Assembly (NCBI GenBank): GCA_040905445.1
Contig: JBBDRN010000034.1
Location: forward strand, 39,391 to 103,390
Direction of reading: 5' to 3'
Length of the DNA: 64,000 nt
Source of the DNA: SKPT01 sp040905445
GTDB lineage: Bacteria; Planctomycetota; Phycisphaerae; Phycisphaerales; Phycisphaeraceae
Positions 50,217 through 59,602 of the stretch are shown one piece after another; positions within the stretch are counted from its first letter, which is position 1; each line of letters opens with the position of its first letter. A model generated the notes under the pieces. The model had not been told where the DNA came from and made no database searches. It worked only from the letters and a program-made list of their open reading frames with translations. The translations under genes were made by a program, and so were the position numbers.

Positions 50217-51629
50217 ATGCACCTGCCGGCGATTCGCGAACGCTTCGTGACCGTTCTCATGGCCCTGCTGGTGGCGGCCGCGGCCACCCCCGCCATCTCC
50301 GCCACCTTGGCCGACGACGCCTCTTCGGCTCCCGACGAGGCCCTGCTCGACGACGAGCGATGGACGGAGGACGCGTTCGGGCTGTCGTTCCGCCCGCCCG
50401 CCAATGCCGCGCGGCTTCAGCAGACCGCCGACGGCGCCATCGCCACCTTCCTCGACCGGCACGGCCTGCAGCTCTCGGTTTACATCCGCCAGACGCAGGA
50501 CCCCGTCGACCTCAAGACCGTCGTCGCCCGGTCGCAGCACGAGCTGATGATGCTCTTCAACGGCCTGCTGCCCGCCGGGCGGGAGGACGACCCGTACGTG
50601 CGCCTCGCCGAGCGCCCCGGCGCCAGGCTCTACTTCCTCGTGCCCGGCGATCCGCAGCGCGACCGCGAGGAGTTCATCATCGGCCAGGCGTTCGTCCAGA
50701 TCGACCCGTTCACGGTCGGCCAACTCCTGTTCGAGACCCAGGCCGACGACTACGACCGCGCCCGTGAGATCTTCGAAGCGCTGCTGGCGACACTCGAGCT
50801 GGAGGACCCGGCCGTGCTGGACGCCCGCCGCACCGCGATGGTCGACGCGGGGCAGGCGCTGCTCGCCGAGCTCGATTTCGCCGAACTGCGCGCCCGCCGA
50901 ATCGGGCAGCCGCAGTGGTTCCGCATCACGCTCGGCGGCCGGGACGTCGGGTACATGCTTCGCGAGTTCGCGGCCGCCACCGAGTTGGGCCGAGACGGCC
51001 TGCGCATCATCGAACGCACGCGGCTTCACGACGGCGACGTCGTCTACGACAGCGAGAGCGACTTCTTCGAGACGGACGACGGCCGCACCGAGCTCTGGTC
51101 GATCCGGACGACGGAGCGCGAGAACCGCGCCAACCGTGGCCGCGGCGGCGGCCCGCGGGCCGGGGCCGCCCGTGAGCTGAGCCTGCGCCTCGAGCAAAGC
51201 ATGGGCTTCGGCGCCCGCCGCCGCGCCTGGGCGGAGACCGGCGTGCGTGACCGGCGCCACATCGTCGTCAACCGCGAGAGCCCGACGCGCGTCGACCGCA
51301 AGCAGTGGGAGCTGCCCGAGCACTACCTGTCGCACGTGCGCGGCCGACTGCTCGCCGACGCGCTGCCCCGTCGGCCCGAACCGCCCGCGGGCCCCATCGC
51401 CTACTACAGCTACGACTCGAACGGGGTGCGACTGGCGCTGCGCACGTGGCGCGTCGAGACGGACGAGGCGGGCGGGCGCGTCGTCCGCGAGCGACCCGCG
51501 CCGGATGCCGCCGAGCGCGTCGGCTGGCATGACGACGATGGGCGGCTGCAGCGGCGGCGCATGGGCGACGGCCGCATGCTCCTGCCCGCCACGGAGCAGG
51601 AGGTCCTCGCCATCTGGGGCGGCGAGTAG
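50217..51629 (+). CDS. secreted protein of unknown function
   Basis: 470 residues. Signal peptide 1-29 (FVTVLMALLVAAAATPAIS). The rest is mixed alpha/beta without recognised catalytic motif. Segments GLSFRPPANAARLQQ and GARLYFLVPGD suggest two repeated halves of a lipocalin- or photosystem-like fold; the C-terminus (EVLAIWGGE) is short. It is convergent with the HIT gene, a family 2 repeat lying between them. Confidence 0.65.
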   Translation: MHLPAIRERFVTVLMALLVAAAATPAISATLADDASSAPDEALLDDERWTEDAFGLSFRPPANAARLQQTADGAIATFLDRHGLQLSVYIRQTQDPVDLKTVVARSQHELMMLFNGLLPAGREDDPYVRLAERPGARLYFLVPGDPQRDREEFIIGQAFVQIDPFTVGQLLFETQADDYDRAREIFEALLATLELEDPAVLDARRTAMVDAGQALLAELDFAELRARRIGQPQWFRITLGGRDVGYMLREFAAATELGRDGLRIIERTRLHDGDVVYDSESDFFETDDGRTELWSIRTTERENRANRGRGGGPRAGAARELSLRLEQSMGFGARRRAWAETGVRDRRHIVVNRESPTRVDRKQWELPEHYLSHVRGRLLADALPRRPEPPAGPIAYYSYDSNGVRLALRTWRVETDEAGGRVVRERPAPDAAERVGWHDDDGRLQRRRMGDGRMLLPATEQEVLAIWGGE

Positions 51630-51640
51630 CGGGCGCTATA

Positions 51641-51771
51641 GAGCGCCTTCAACCCATTCGTCGCGGGCCGGGTGGCGGGGGGTGCCACTGACAAGCGGAG
51701 GCCGCGGAGCTTGTCAGCGCGAATTGCCGCCAACCCTGACAAGGCCGAAGACAGCCTTGTCAGGGGCACCC
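51641..51771 (+). repeat. repeat family 2, copy C
   Basis: Leader GAGCGCCTTCAACCC, then GGGTGCCACTGACAAGC and GCTTGTCAGCG stem, then CTGACAAGGCCGAAGACAGC, ending TTGTCAGGGGCACCC. Same order of hairpins as copy B. Confidence 0.85.
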
Positions 51772-51803
51772 GCTACAGATCGATCGGATGCGCTATGGAA
51801 CGC

Positions 51804-51835
51804 CGAAGCCCACGGAGGGGTATCCGTGGGCTTCG
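51804..51835. terminator. 13-bp hairpin between convergent genes
   Basis: CGAAGCCCACGGA, loop GGGGTA, TCCGTGGGCTTCG, a perfect stem. No T-run follows on either strand, so it may terminate by a different mechanism or stabilise 3' ends. Confidence 0.55.
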
Positions 51836-51945
51836 ACGTGCGGACCCGCCGCGTTGCTTTCTCGCCGTCCGCCCCGTTGCCCGCGCTGCTCTCTCCCGTT
51901 CGCCCCGTTTGCGGCCGGGCGCTGCCGCCCGGGCCGCGTCCCGCC

Positions 51946-52464
51946 TTATCCTTCCAGCCGGCCGCGAATCGCCTCCGCGAGCGTCGCGGCGTCGGCGTGG
52001 TCGAGCTCGCCCGCGGGCCAGCTCAGCACCAGGCCCCGGCCCGGCGTCAGCCCGTCGCCCGATGCCGGCGCGTCGTCGCTGTCCGCAGGCTTGGGAATGA
52101 TGTGAAAGTGCACGTGGTCGACGGCCTGGTGCGCCCGCCGGCCGTTGTTCTGCAGCACGTTGTACGCCAGCGCCTCACCCCCGCCCCCGCCCCGGCCACC
52201 ATCCAGGACAACGCCGAGCACCCGCGCCACGCGCACCGCCAGCGCCGCGCACGCCCCGGCGAGCGCCTCGGGCATCTCGTCGAGCCTCGCGTAATGGACC
52301 CGCGGGATGATCAGCACGTGCCCGCGCGACAGCGGCGCGACGTCGAGGAACGCCAGCACGTGGTCGTCCTCGTGCACGCGATGGGCCGGAATCTCTCCGG
52401 CAACAATGCGGCAGAAGACGCACTGCGGATCGCGGGGCTCGGGCTGGACGCGGTCGGTGGCCAT
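51946..52464 (-). CDS. HIT-family nucleotide hydrolase
   Basis: 172 residues. Zinc cysteines CVFC near the N-terminus, the central ALAFLDVAPLSRGHVLIIPR, and the catalytic histidine triad HVHFHIIPKP. HIT enzymes hydrolyse AMP or dinucleoside polyphosphate derivatives. About 40 extra residues follow the triad, with a Gly-rich stretch near residue 95. It starts 33 bp after the giant secretion subunit gene and could be the last gene of that operon. Confidence 0.9.
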   Translation of the reverse strand: MATDRVQPEPRDPQCVFCRIVAGEIPAHRVHEDDHVLAFLDVAPLSRGHVLIIPRVHYARLDEMPEALAGACAALAVRVARVLGVVLDGGRGGGGGEALAYNVLQNNGRRAHQAVDHVHFHIIPKPADSDDAPASGDGLTPGRGLVLSWPAGELDHADAATLAEAIRGRLEG

Positions 52465-52497
52465 GGTCGTCCCAGGAACGGGGTTCTCTCGATGGCG

Positions 52498-55400
52498 CTA
52501 TTGCGGCGAGCGGCGCACGCGCATCGGCTCGTCGTTGGCGTAGGGGATCAGCCGCATGCGGATGTTGCCCTCGCCGTCCGTCTCGCGCTGGAAGATCCCG
52601 ATGATCCGCCGCGACTCGTGCATGCCCAGGTGCGGCGGGATCGGCCGCGGGTTCGGCGCGCCATTGGTTGGCCCGAAGCCCGTGTGCCCGCGCAGCTCCT
52701 CACCATAGCGACGCACCATCTCTTCTTCGCTGTAGTAGCCGCGGATGACGATGTACGCGGCGAACACGTCGGAGCGCGTGGTCGTGACCTGGGCGATCCA
52801 CCGCCCCAGCAGCGTCTCCTCGTTGCGGTCGTTCTCGACGTCGTCGTTGGCGAAGTCGCGCGGGTGCACGGCAATGCCGTCGATCGTGTTGATGTCATCC
52901 GACGAGTAGTCGGTCGCGCCAGTGTGGTCGTCGGTCAGGTTGTCCGTCACCAGCAGGTCCGCCAGCAGCCAGTAGAGCTCCGCGGTGGTGGCGAAGCCGG
53001 GCTGGCGGCGGACGTAGGGCACGTACTCGGCGAAGGTGCTGCTGTCGCCCAGCAGCTTGCCGCGCCGCTCCTGCAGCTCGCCCAGCGCCTGGTCGAGCGA
53101 AATGCCCTCCTCGTAGTGGCGGAACGCAATGGAGGGCTCGACCGGGTCCGGCTCGAGGAACGAATTGAGCCATGGTCCGCCGCGATAGGCGACGATCCGT
53201 CGGACGATCTCCCGGCGCAGTTGCTCATCCGCAATGGGCAGCGAGGCTTCGAGCACCTCCGGCGCGGCCGTATTGATGTTGAGCGTGCCGGGGATGATGT
53301 TCGAGTTGTCGGCCGGGCTCAGCGTCGTGAACTGGTCGAGCAACAGCACCGCGTGGGGGATGACGTAGGCGTCGAGCGTCGGGTCGTGCCCCGCAGGCGT
53401 GCCCGGCTGGAGGTAGATCGTGCCTGCGCCGCTGAGCACGTCCCAGTCGTCGGGGTACGGGTCGTACCCGAGCATGAGCAGCCGCGTGCCGTAGTCGACC
53501 GCGCCGAAGCGGCTGCCGCCGTAGCCCGACGGGCCCCCGGACTCGGTCTGGCTGGTCTGCACGTTGGTGTAGAGCGCGGCAAAACGGTCGACAACGTGTA
53601 GCCAGCCGTCAGAGACCAGCGGGAGCGTCTCGTCGGTGGCGGCGAGCTTGACGTCGAAGGGCATCGGCGCGAGCACCGACACGTGCAGCAGCTCGCCCGG
53701 GTGGTCGAGGTCCTTGCCGCGGATGGTGATCTGGTTCTCGTCCGAGTCCAGCGGGCGACGGTTGTTGCCGGGCTCCTCGTCCTTGTTCTCGCTGCCGAGG
53801 TCATGGAAGTTCGATTCGTGGTCGTCGGTCGGCTCGGGGGGGTCCGCGTCGCCGTCATAGAGCCCGTCGGGGAGGCGGTCCTTGATGCCATAGTCCTCCC
53901 AGCGCGTCAGCAGGCTGTTGACGCCGTCCGTGCTCGCCTGGACGCTCTCCTGCCAGTAACCGGGCTCGGCTGGGTCGGGCCATGTGTCCTCCTCGTCCCA
54001 GTCGAAGTCGGATGGCGTATCGAACTGCTGCACAAAGCTGAAGTCGGGTAGCGCCACGGCCGCCGATCGGCTGTAGGCCCAGCGCAGGACGTGGTCGGCG
54101 GGGTTGTCGCCGTCGTGCTCGACGTTACGGATCTCGCGCATCGCGCGCAGCTCGACGCGGAAGTAGCGGCGGTCGTCGCCGCCGTTGACCGCCCATTGCG
54201 GGCTTGACGGATCCCCCAGCTTGGGCCAGTCGCCCCATTCGGCCGAGGGGGGATCGTCCGGGTCGACGATGCCCCAGTCCCGCCAGTCAGCCGGCCAGTC
54301 GCTTTCCGGTCGCGGCACGCGGTGGGGGTCGCTCGGATCGTCCGTCAACACATCGTCATAGTCGGCGTCGGTCGGCTCGGCCTCGGGCAGGCGGGCGATG
54401 AAGTCGGCGTTGACGTGATCTCCGAAGCGGTCGGGGTGGGTTGAGCCGCTGCCGGGGCTGCCGCCGGTCGTCGACCGCCGGTAGAGCACGAGCGTCTGCC
54501 CGGGCCCGAGTTCGCCCTGCCACGCGGGGCCGGCATAGTGAAACTGGTCATCCCCGGGGGGCGGACTACCCGCGTCGATCTGCTCGCGCTGCGCGATGCG
54601 GACCAGCACGTCCACGTTGCCCAAGGCCACACCCTCCTGGGCGGTATCGTCCCAGTCGAGCGTGGCGAGCGGATCGAATTCGCTGTTCCGCTCGATCGCG
54701 GGGTCGGGCGCGAAGAAGATGAACACGTTCTCGAGCGAGACGGGACGGTCGTACGGGTTGCGGATCTCGATGGCGTAGCCGGCTTCGTCGTCAGGGTTGG
54801 AGGTCCACTCGATCGTCCAGAAATCGGGGATCGCATCGGGCGGCGGAGACGGGTCGTCGTATCGCGGCGTCGGGTCGCCCGCGCCCGGCCGGTACAGCCG
54901 CTGGGCGTACACCTCGCCGATCACCGGCAGCGGGTGCATCGCGTAGTACTCGGGGATCGGGTCGTTCGCCGCGTTTTCGCGCTGCCCGAGGTGGTACAGC
55001 AGTTCCTCACTGAGCGAGGAGGTCTCGTTCTCCTCGTAGACGATGTCGAACCAGCGCACGCGGTTGTCGTTGGGGGTCTGCCGGTAGGTCTCGATGTTCA
55101 GCCCCATCTGCAGGGCGAACGCGGCGACCTCCGCCCCGTCGCGCGGGTCGAACCCGCCGGGCAGGTAGGCGGCCGGCTGGGCGAGGTCGGGATCCGGGTT
55201 GACCGCGTCCGGGTCGGTCCGGTCTGGCCGGTAGATGTCCCACAGGAGATTCGCCAGCTCCGCGGCGTCGAAAGTGTCCGCATTGATGTCGTGGCGCAGC
55301 TCGCCCCGGAACTCCACCGGCCGGTCGTGCTGCCCCGGGTCCGCGGGCTCGGCGTCCGGCGACAGCAACAACGGCATCCGGTACGGCACCGCCCCGCTGC

Positions 55401-56817
55401 GCGTCGTCAGGTGCTTGCGCGGCTCAAAGAGCAGCGGCTCGACCATCGCGAACTGCGGATGGAACCCGTAGTACGACCGCAGCGAGCCGATGTGGTTCTC
55501 GTCGAACTGGTCGGTCGTAAAGTGCGCATCGTCGTAGAGCGCCTCGGCGACATCCTGCCACGTCTGCTCCAGGACAGGCTCGGGCACGTCGGGGGCATTC
55601 GGATATTGCCGCGCACGAAGGAACATCGCCAGGCCGGGCCCGGGGGCGTCGGGCTCGTCCCACCAGAACAGGTCCAGCCGATTCGGGTCGGCGTTGATGT
55701 GATGCACCGGGTGCGGTCGATCCGGGTGGTTCAGCCCCTCGCGATGGCGCAGCTCGTACTCGTCAAGCATGCTGAACTGGCGCGGCAGGGCGGCCTGGCG
55801 GTCGAGGTATCGGCCCTGGTCGTTCCAGTACCGCCGCCGCCGATCGTTGCCCGTGCCGTACGGCGTGGGCAGACTCGGCGTTCCGAGCCGGTGCCGGAGC
55901 ATTTGCGCGACCTCGTCGCCCGCGGCCATCGCGTCCGGGTCCAGGCGGCGGATGAAGCGGCCCAGGTCCAGCTCCGCGGGCGTGTCCCAGCGCGGGGCGT
56001 GGCCGCTGACGTAGTCGCCCGAGGCGTTGATCAGGCTCGACGCCGTGTTGACGTTGATCTTCGACGACAGGTCGACGAAGCGGACCGCCATGACGTAGTA
56101 GACGCCGTTGACCTGCGGCGTGGGCGCCCAGGTCCAGCGGCTGTCGGGCACGCCGTCGCCCGTGGCATCGACGAGCTGCAGGTTGTCCGACGTCGAGTCG
56201 TCCTGGTCGATGATCTGCCAGGCGCTGGAGGTGTCCGGGTCCTGGAGGTCGTCGACGACGAGCGGCTCGGGCAGGCCGGTGTCGCTGTTGAGCGCGAAGC
56301 GGTTGGTCTCGCGGTCGAAGTCGAGGTAGTAGCCGTTGAGGTCGGTGATCTGCGGCCAGTAGGCCAGGTGCGGATTGGTCGGGTCCGGGAACTCGGGCAG
56401 GGGCGAAGCGAGCAGGGGGTTGCCGTGGCGGCGGGCGACATCAATGGTCACCTCGCCGGGCAGCTCGATCTCGATCCAGCCGCTGGGCTCGCCGGCCCAC
56501 GGATAGTCGAAGAGCTGGAACTCGAAGTCGCCGTCGTCGAAGAGGTCTCGCTCGCCGAGGTTGCGCATCTGGTCGACGATCTGCCCCTGGACGTCGGGCA
56601 GGGCCGTCGTCTCGTCGTGGAGGTGCAGCGGCAGGCGCTGGCTGCGGACGAGCTGGAGGTAGGTCGCCCCGATGAGGATCATGAGCGTCAGGGAGACGAT
56701 GATGAGGATGATCGCCGAGCCCGGCCGGGCCAGCGGCAAGCCCCGCCACGTTCCGCGGCGGGAGGTGGTGTGGCCAACGTGGCGGGAATCGCGGGGATGG
56801 CGGGGGGGGTTACTCAT
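52498..56817 (-). CDS. giant GspK-like secretion subunit
   Basis: 1439 residues, four times larger than typical GspK. An N-terminal arginine-rich leader and hydrophobic helix (GSAIILIIVSLTLMILIGA) match the pseudopilin-like start of GspK. Most of the protein is an Asp/Pro-rich, beta-type extracytoplasmic region with many PDD- and DPDDP-like turns, perhaps calcium binding. Near residue 1175 the helix-hairpin-helix-like NINTAAPEVLEASLPIADEQ and, later, FATTAELYWLLADLLV match the GspK C-terminus. It lies last in the gsp-like set, behind the pseudopilins, where gspK normally lies. It would cap the pseudopilus tip. Confidence 0.8.
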   Translation of the reverse strand: MSNPPRHPRDSRHVGHTTSRRGTWRGLPLARPGSAIILIIVSLTLMILIGATYLQLVRSQRLPLHLHDETTALPDVQGQIVDQMRNLGERDLFDDGDFEFQLFDYPWAGEPSGWIEIELPGEVTIDVARRHGNPLLASPLPEFPDPTNPHLAYWPQITDLNGYYLDFDRETNRFALNSDTGLPEPLVVDDLQDPDTSSAWQIIDQDDSTSDNLQLVDATGDGVPDSRWTWAPTPQVNGVYYVMAVRFVDLSSKINVNTASSLINASGDYVSGHAPRWDTPAELDLGRFIRRLDPDAMAAGDEVAQMLRHRLGTPSLPTPYGTGNDRRRRYWNDQGRYLDRQAALPRQFSMLDEYELRHREGLNHPDRPHPVHHINADPNRLDLFWWDEPDAPGPGLAMFLRARQYPNAPDVPEPVLEQTWQDVAEALYDDAHFTTDQFDENHIGSLRSYYGFHPQFAMVEPLLFEPRKHLTTRSGAVPYRMPLLLSPDAEPADPGQHDRPVEFRGELRHDINADTFDAAELANLLWDIYRPDRTDPDAVNPDPDLAQPAAYLPGGFDPRDGAEVAAFALQMGLNIETYRQTPNDNRVRWFDIVYEENETSSLSEELLYHLGQRENAANDPIPEYYAMHPLPVIGEVYAQRLYRPGAGDPTPRYDDPSPPPDAIPDFWTIEWTSNPDDEAGYAIEIRNPYDRPVSLENVFIFFAPDPAIERNSEFDPLATLDWDDTAQEGVALGNVDVLVRIAQREQIDAGSPPPGDDQFHYAGPAWQGELGPGQTLVLYRRSTTGGSPGSGSTHPDRFGDHVNADFIARLPEAEPTDADYDDVLTDDPSDPHRVPRPESDWPADWRDWGIVDPDDPPSAEWGDWPKLGDPSSPQWAVNGGDDRRYFRVELRAMREIRNVEHDGDNPADHVLRWAYSRSAAVALPDFSFVQQFDTPSDFDWDEEDTWPDPAEPGYWQESVQASTDGVNSLLTRWEDYGIKDRLPDGLYDGDADPPEPTDDHESNFHDLGSENKDEEPGNNRRPLDSDENQITIRGKDLDHPGELLHVSVLAPMPFDVKLAATDETLPLVSDGWLHVVDRFAALYTNVQTSQTESGGPSGYGGSRFGAVDYGTRLLMLGYDPYPDDWDVLSGAGTIYLQPGTPAGHDPTLDAYVIPHAVLLLDQFTTLSPADNSNIIPGTLNINTAAPEVLEASLPIADEQLRREIVRRIVAYRGGPWLNSFLEPDPVEPSIAFRHYEEGISLDQALGELQERRGKLLGDSSTFAEYVPYVRRQPGFATTAELYWLLADLLVTDNLTDDHTGATDYSSDDINTIDGIAVHPRDFANDDVENDRNEETLLGRWIAQVTTTRSDVFAAYIVIRGYYSEEEMVRRYGEELRGHTGFGPTNGAPNPRPIPPHLGMHESRRIIGIFQRETDGEGNIRMRLIPYANDEPMRVRRSPQ

Positions 56818-56900
56818 GGTTCAGCGCCTCGTATCGAGGGTGGGGCTGGTTGCTGATGCGGGTCGCGGCCCGTCACCTTCCGCAGCGGAAAGTAGCGGGG

Positions 56901-58496
56901 TCAGTTGTCGTCCGGCCGAGGCACACGGATGATGTGCTCGAACCATTGGCCGGGGATCTCGACGGCGTCGAGCTCGCCGGCCTCGTTGTAAAACTGCACG
57001 GTCGAGCGCACGAACCCGCGCGGGTCCTGCAGGCGGTAGCGGATGCGGATCAGGTAGGGCCACTTCGTGTCGTCCGGGTCGCCCGTGCCGGGGTGGTCGT
57101 CGTGTCGCCAGACGAAGACGCCGACGCCGCTGCCGTCGTTGTAGTACCAGGTGTTCCTGTCGGGGGTGGTGCTGGTGGATGGTTCGGGCTCGCGCGCGGC
57201 GTCGATGTCGATGTTGCCGGCCACGGGCTCGACGACGGGGCGCGACGGGTCGTAGCCGGGATAGTCCGGGTGGTTGGGAAAGTGCGAGTACCAGACGATC
57301 TCGCCGGTGTCGTCGTCCCGGTCGAGGCCGGGCGTACCGTCGTAGTCGCCGGCGAACTCGACGATGAAGTCGCTGACGTTGGCGCCGAGGCGGGTATGCA
57401 TCTGGGCGAGCTGCCACGCCTCGAAGTCGTCGTAGGTGGGCGTGTCGTTGACGAAGACGCGGTACTGGTGGGGCAGGGCGAATCCCGCCACGTTGCCGAA
57501 ATAGCCCCCGCCACCATCCTCGATCTCGTCCAGCACCCCCTGCGGGCCGGGCGGGTCCGGGTGGCGCAGCGGCTGGTCGGCGACGTCCGTCAACGCGCGG
57601 TCGAGCGTCGGGTCGTCGATCGGGGAAAGCGTGCCGAACACCTCGTTGGTCCACCAGCTCGCGTTTTCGGCATGGATGACGTCTTTCGGGTCGTTCAGCG
57701 GATCGAAGTTCCCCCGCTCCCGCTCGGCGAGCAGCAGCACATGGCGGCCGAGCGTCCAGTCGCTCGCGAAGCGGTTGACGTTACGGGGCGCGCCGAGCTG
57801 GCTGGTGTTGTCCTCCCCAGCCTGCTCGACGACGTTCGGGTCGATCTGCACGACGTGCCCGAGCCAGACGCGGGCGTGACGGGCGGTGACGTCTGACCCG
57901 AGCGTGTCGGCGTACTTGGGCGTCAGCGAGCGGAAGGGCGGGGCGTTGGTGTCGTCGCTGTCGCCGGCGATGAAGATGATCTGGTCGACGCGGTGGCCGG
58001 TGGCGACGTCGGCGTCGCGCGGGTCGTCGTACAGGTGGCCATTGGACTCGATGATCGGGTAGCCGCGGTACATCAGGGGGATAACGTTGCCGTCCTCCAT
58101 CTCGTTGCCTTCGTAGATGGGCTTGCCGTGGCGCAGGCGTTCGGTGTCGAACGGGGCGTTGTCGTTGTAGCCGATGCGGCGGTTGACGATGACGAGGAAG
58201 CCGGCGGTGCCGCCGTCGTCCCGCGGGCCGAGCATCTGCGCCGCGTCGCGCTTGATCTGGTCGCCGATAATCTCGGCCTCGGAGAGGATGGCGCTTGTTT
58301 TGACGCCGACGTTCACGGCTCGCGTGGTTTCGCGGAACAACTGGTTGACGAGCGTCATGAGCATGACCGTGATCCCGATGGACACGATCAACTCGATGAT
58401 CGTGAAGCCGGCGCGGCGGCGTGCGGCGTGCGGGCCGCGGGCGGCGGCGCGACAGCTCACGAAGTTGCAGGGGGTGTGGTACGGCATGGTCGTCAT
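56901..58496 (-). CDS. GspJ-like minor pseudopilin, enlarged
   Basis: 531 residues. The type IV prepilin motif is RAGFTIIELIVSIGITVML: Gly-Phe cleavage site with Glu at +5, followed by a hydrophobic helix. Usual GspJ proteins are about 200 residues; the remaining 480 are acidic and rich in Asp, Gly and aromatic residues. The ATG overlaps the preceding stop by four bases (ATGA), so translation is coupled to the GspI-like gene. It is inserted in the inner membrane and assembled in the pseudopilus. Confidence 0.85.
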   Translation of the reverse strand: MTTMPYHTPCNFVSCRAAARGPHAARRRAGFTIIELIVSIGITVMLMTLVNQLFRETTRAVNVGVKTSAILSEAEIIGDQIKRDAAQMLGPRDDGGTAGFLVIVNRRIGYNDNAPFDTERLRHGKPIYEGNEMEDGNVIPLMYRGYPIIESNGHLYDDPRDADVATGHRVDQIIFIAGDSDDTNAPPFRSLTPKYADTLGSDVTARHARVWLGHVVQIDPNVVEQAGEDNTSQLGAPRNVNRFASDWTLGRHVLLLAERERGNFDPLNDPKDVIHAENASWWTNEVFGTLSPIDDPTLDRALTDVADQPLRHPDPPGPQGVLDEIEDGGGGYFGNVAGFALPHQYRVFVNDTPTYDDFEAWQLAQMHTRLGANVSDFIVEFAGDYDGTPGLDRDDDTGEIVWYSHFPNHPDYPGYDPSRPVVEPVAGNIDIDAAREPEPSTSTTPDRNTWYYNDGSGVGVFVWRHDDHPGTGDPDDTKWPYLIRIRYRLQDPRGFVRSTVQFYNEAGELDAVEIPGQWFEHIIRVPRPDDN

Positions 58497-59602
58497 TTCG
58501 CCGGCAGGTCGAAGGTGAGGATCGCGTGGACGGGGCTGATGCGATCGATCGCCTTTGCGGGGTCGTCCGAGTCGTCCGGGTTCGTGGCCCGCGGGGCGAT
58601 CCAGATGGCGTGCGGGTCGCGGTCGCGCGGGTTGTTGTAGTACGCCTGCTTGATCGGATTGGCGCGACCGATCGTCGCGTTCACGCGAATTTCGCTGCCG
58701 TTCGGATTCAGCGGGGGCACCACGCGGTAGACCTGCCCCAGGCTGTCGACGATTTGGTCGTTGACTTCAATGTGCCCGAGCTCGATCAGCCTGGCTGCGT
58801 CCCCATCGAGCCTGAAGATCCGCCGGTCGCCGTCGGCGGGGTCACCCGAGTCGTTAATGCGCAGCACCGGGTTGTTGTCGTCCAGGGGCACCCGTATGAC
58901 CTTGGGCAGCGCGTCGCCGTGGTGGTTGAGCGGGTAGTCCGGGTAGTCCAGGAAGTCGAGCCGCGTGGGCCCGAGGAAGGGGTACGCGGCCTCGCTGGCG
59001 GGATGGTGCCGACGGAGGACGAACACGACGAGGCGCCAGCGCTGGCGGTCGAACTCGCCGTTCTCGTCTTCGCCGCCGCGGTTGCGCAACAAGGGCACCC
59101 AGACGAACGGGCGCTGCTGAACCAACGCCAGGTGGTCGTCAAGGTTCTCGGCTGCGGCGGGCGCGCGCGATGCAGGGCTGGTGCGCGTGCCCACCGACCA
59201 GAACCCCACGGCCCCGGCCATCTCCGCTGAGAGCGGGCTGTGGTCGGTCATCGTGCGCAGTTCAAACGGTCGGCCCATCACGACGTTGATGCCGTGCGTG
59301 TAGTTATCCACCAGGCTGAGGTGCGGCTCGTCCGGGTGCTCGTGCCGCAGGTTGGTGCCCTTGATGGTGGCTTCGATGTTGGTCAGCAGGTTGCGCGTGT
59401 GCACGTCGTGGGCGGTTTCGCGCTGCATGACCGCGCCGGTGGGGAAGATGGCGGCGACGGCGACGAAGCCCAGCGCCAGCAGCCCGATGGCCACGAGCAC
59501 TTCCATGAGGCTGAAGCCGGCCTGCGGCGCGCCGCCGCCGGGGCGGCGCGGGGGGCGCGATTGGCGGCGGGGACCTTGGATGTTCAGGCTGTGCGTGCTC
59601 AT
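58493..59602 (-). CDS. GspI/PilV-like minor pseudopilin, enlarged
   Basis: 369 residues with prepilin motif QAGFSLMEVLVAIGLLALGF, cleavage after Gly and Glu at +5. The mature part is long and has many acidic turns. Start and stop overlap neighbouring genes by four bases on both sides, a tight operon. Confidence 0.85.
   Translation of the reverse strand: MSTHSLNIQGPRRQSRPPRRPGGGAPQAGFSLMEVLVAIGLLALGFVAVAAIFPTGAVMQRETAHDVHTRNLLTNIEATIKGTNLRHEHPDEPHLSLVDNYTHGINVVMGRPFELRTMTDHSPLSAEMAGAVGFWSVGTRTSPASRAPAAAENLDDHLALVQQRPFVWVPLLRNRGGEDENGEFDRQRWRLVVFVLRRHHPASEAAYPFLGPTRLDFLDYPDYPLNHHGDALPKVIRVPLDDNNPVLRINDSGDPADGDRRIFRLDGDAARLIELGHIEVNDQIVDSLGQVYRVVPPLNPNGSEIRVNATIGRANPIKQAYYNNPRDRDPHAIWIAPRATNPDDSDDPAKAIDRISPVHAILTFDLPAK

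Larger units (their letters stand above)
51630..51945. other. 316-bp convergent gap with repeat and hairpin
   Basis: Contains repeat family 2 copy C and the 13-bp hairpin listed below; the remaining 110 bp before the HIT stop are pyrimidine-rich with no gene seen. Confidence 0.5.
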
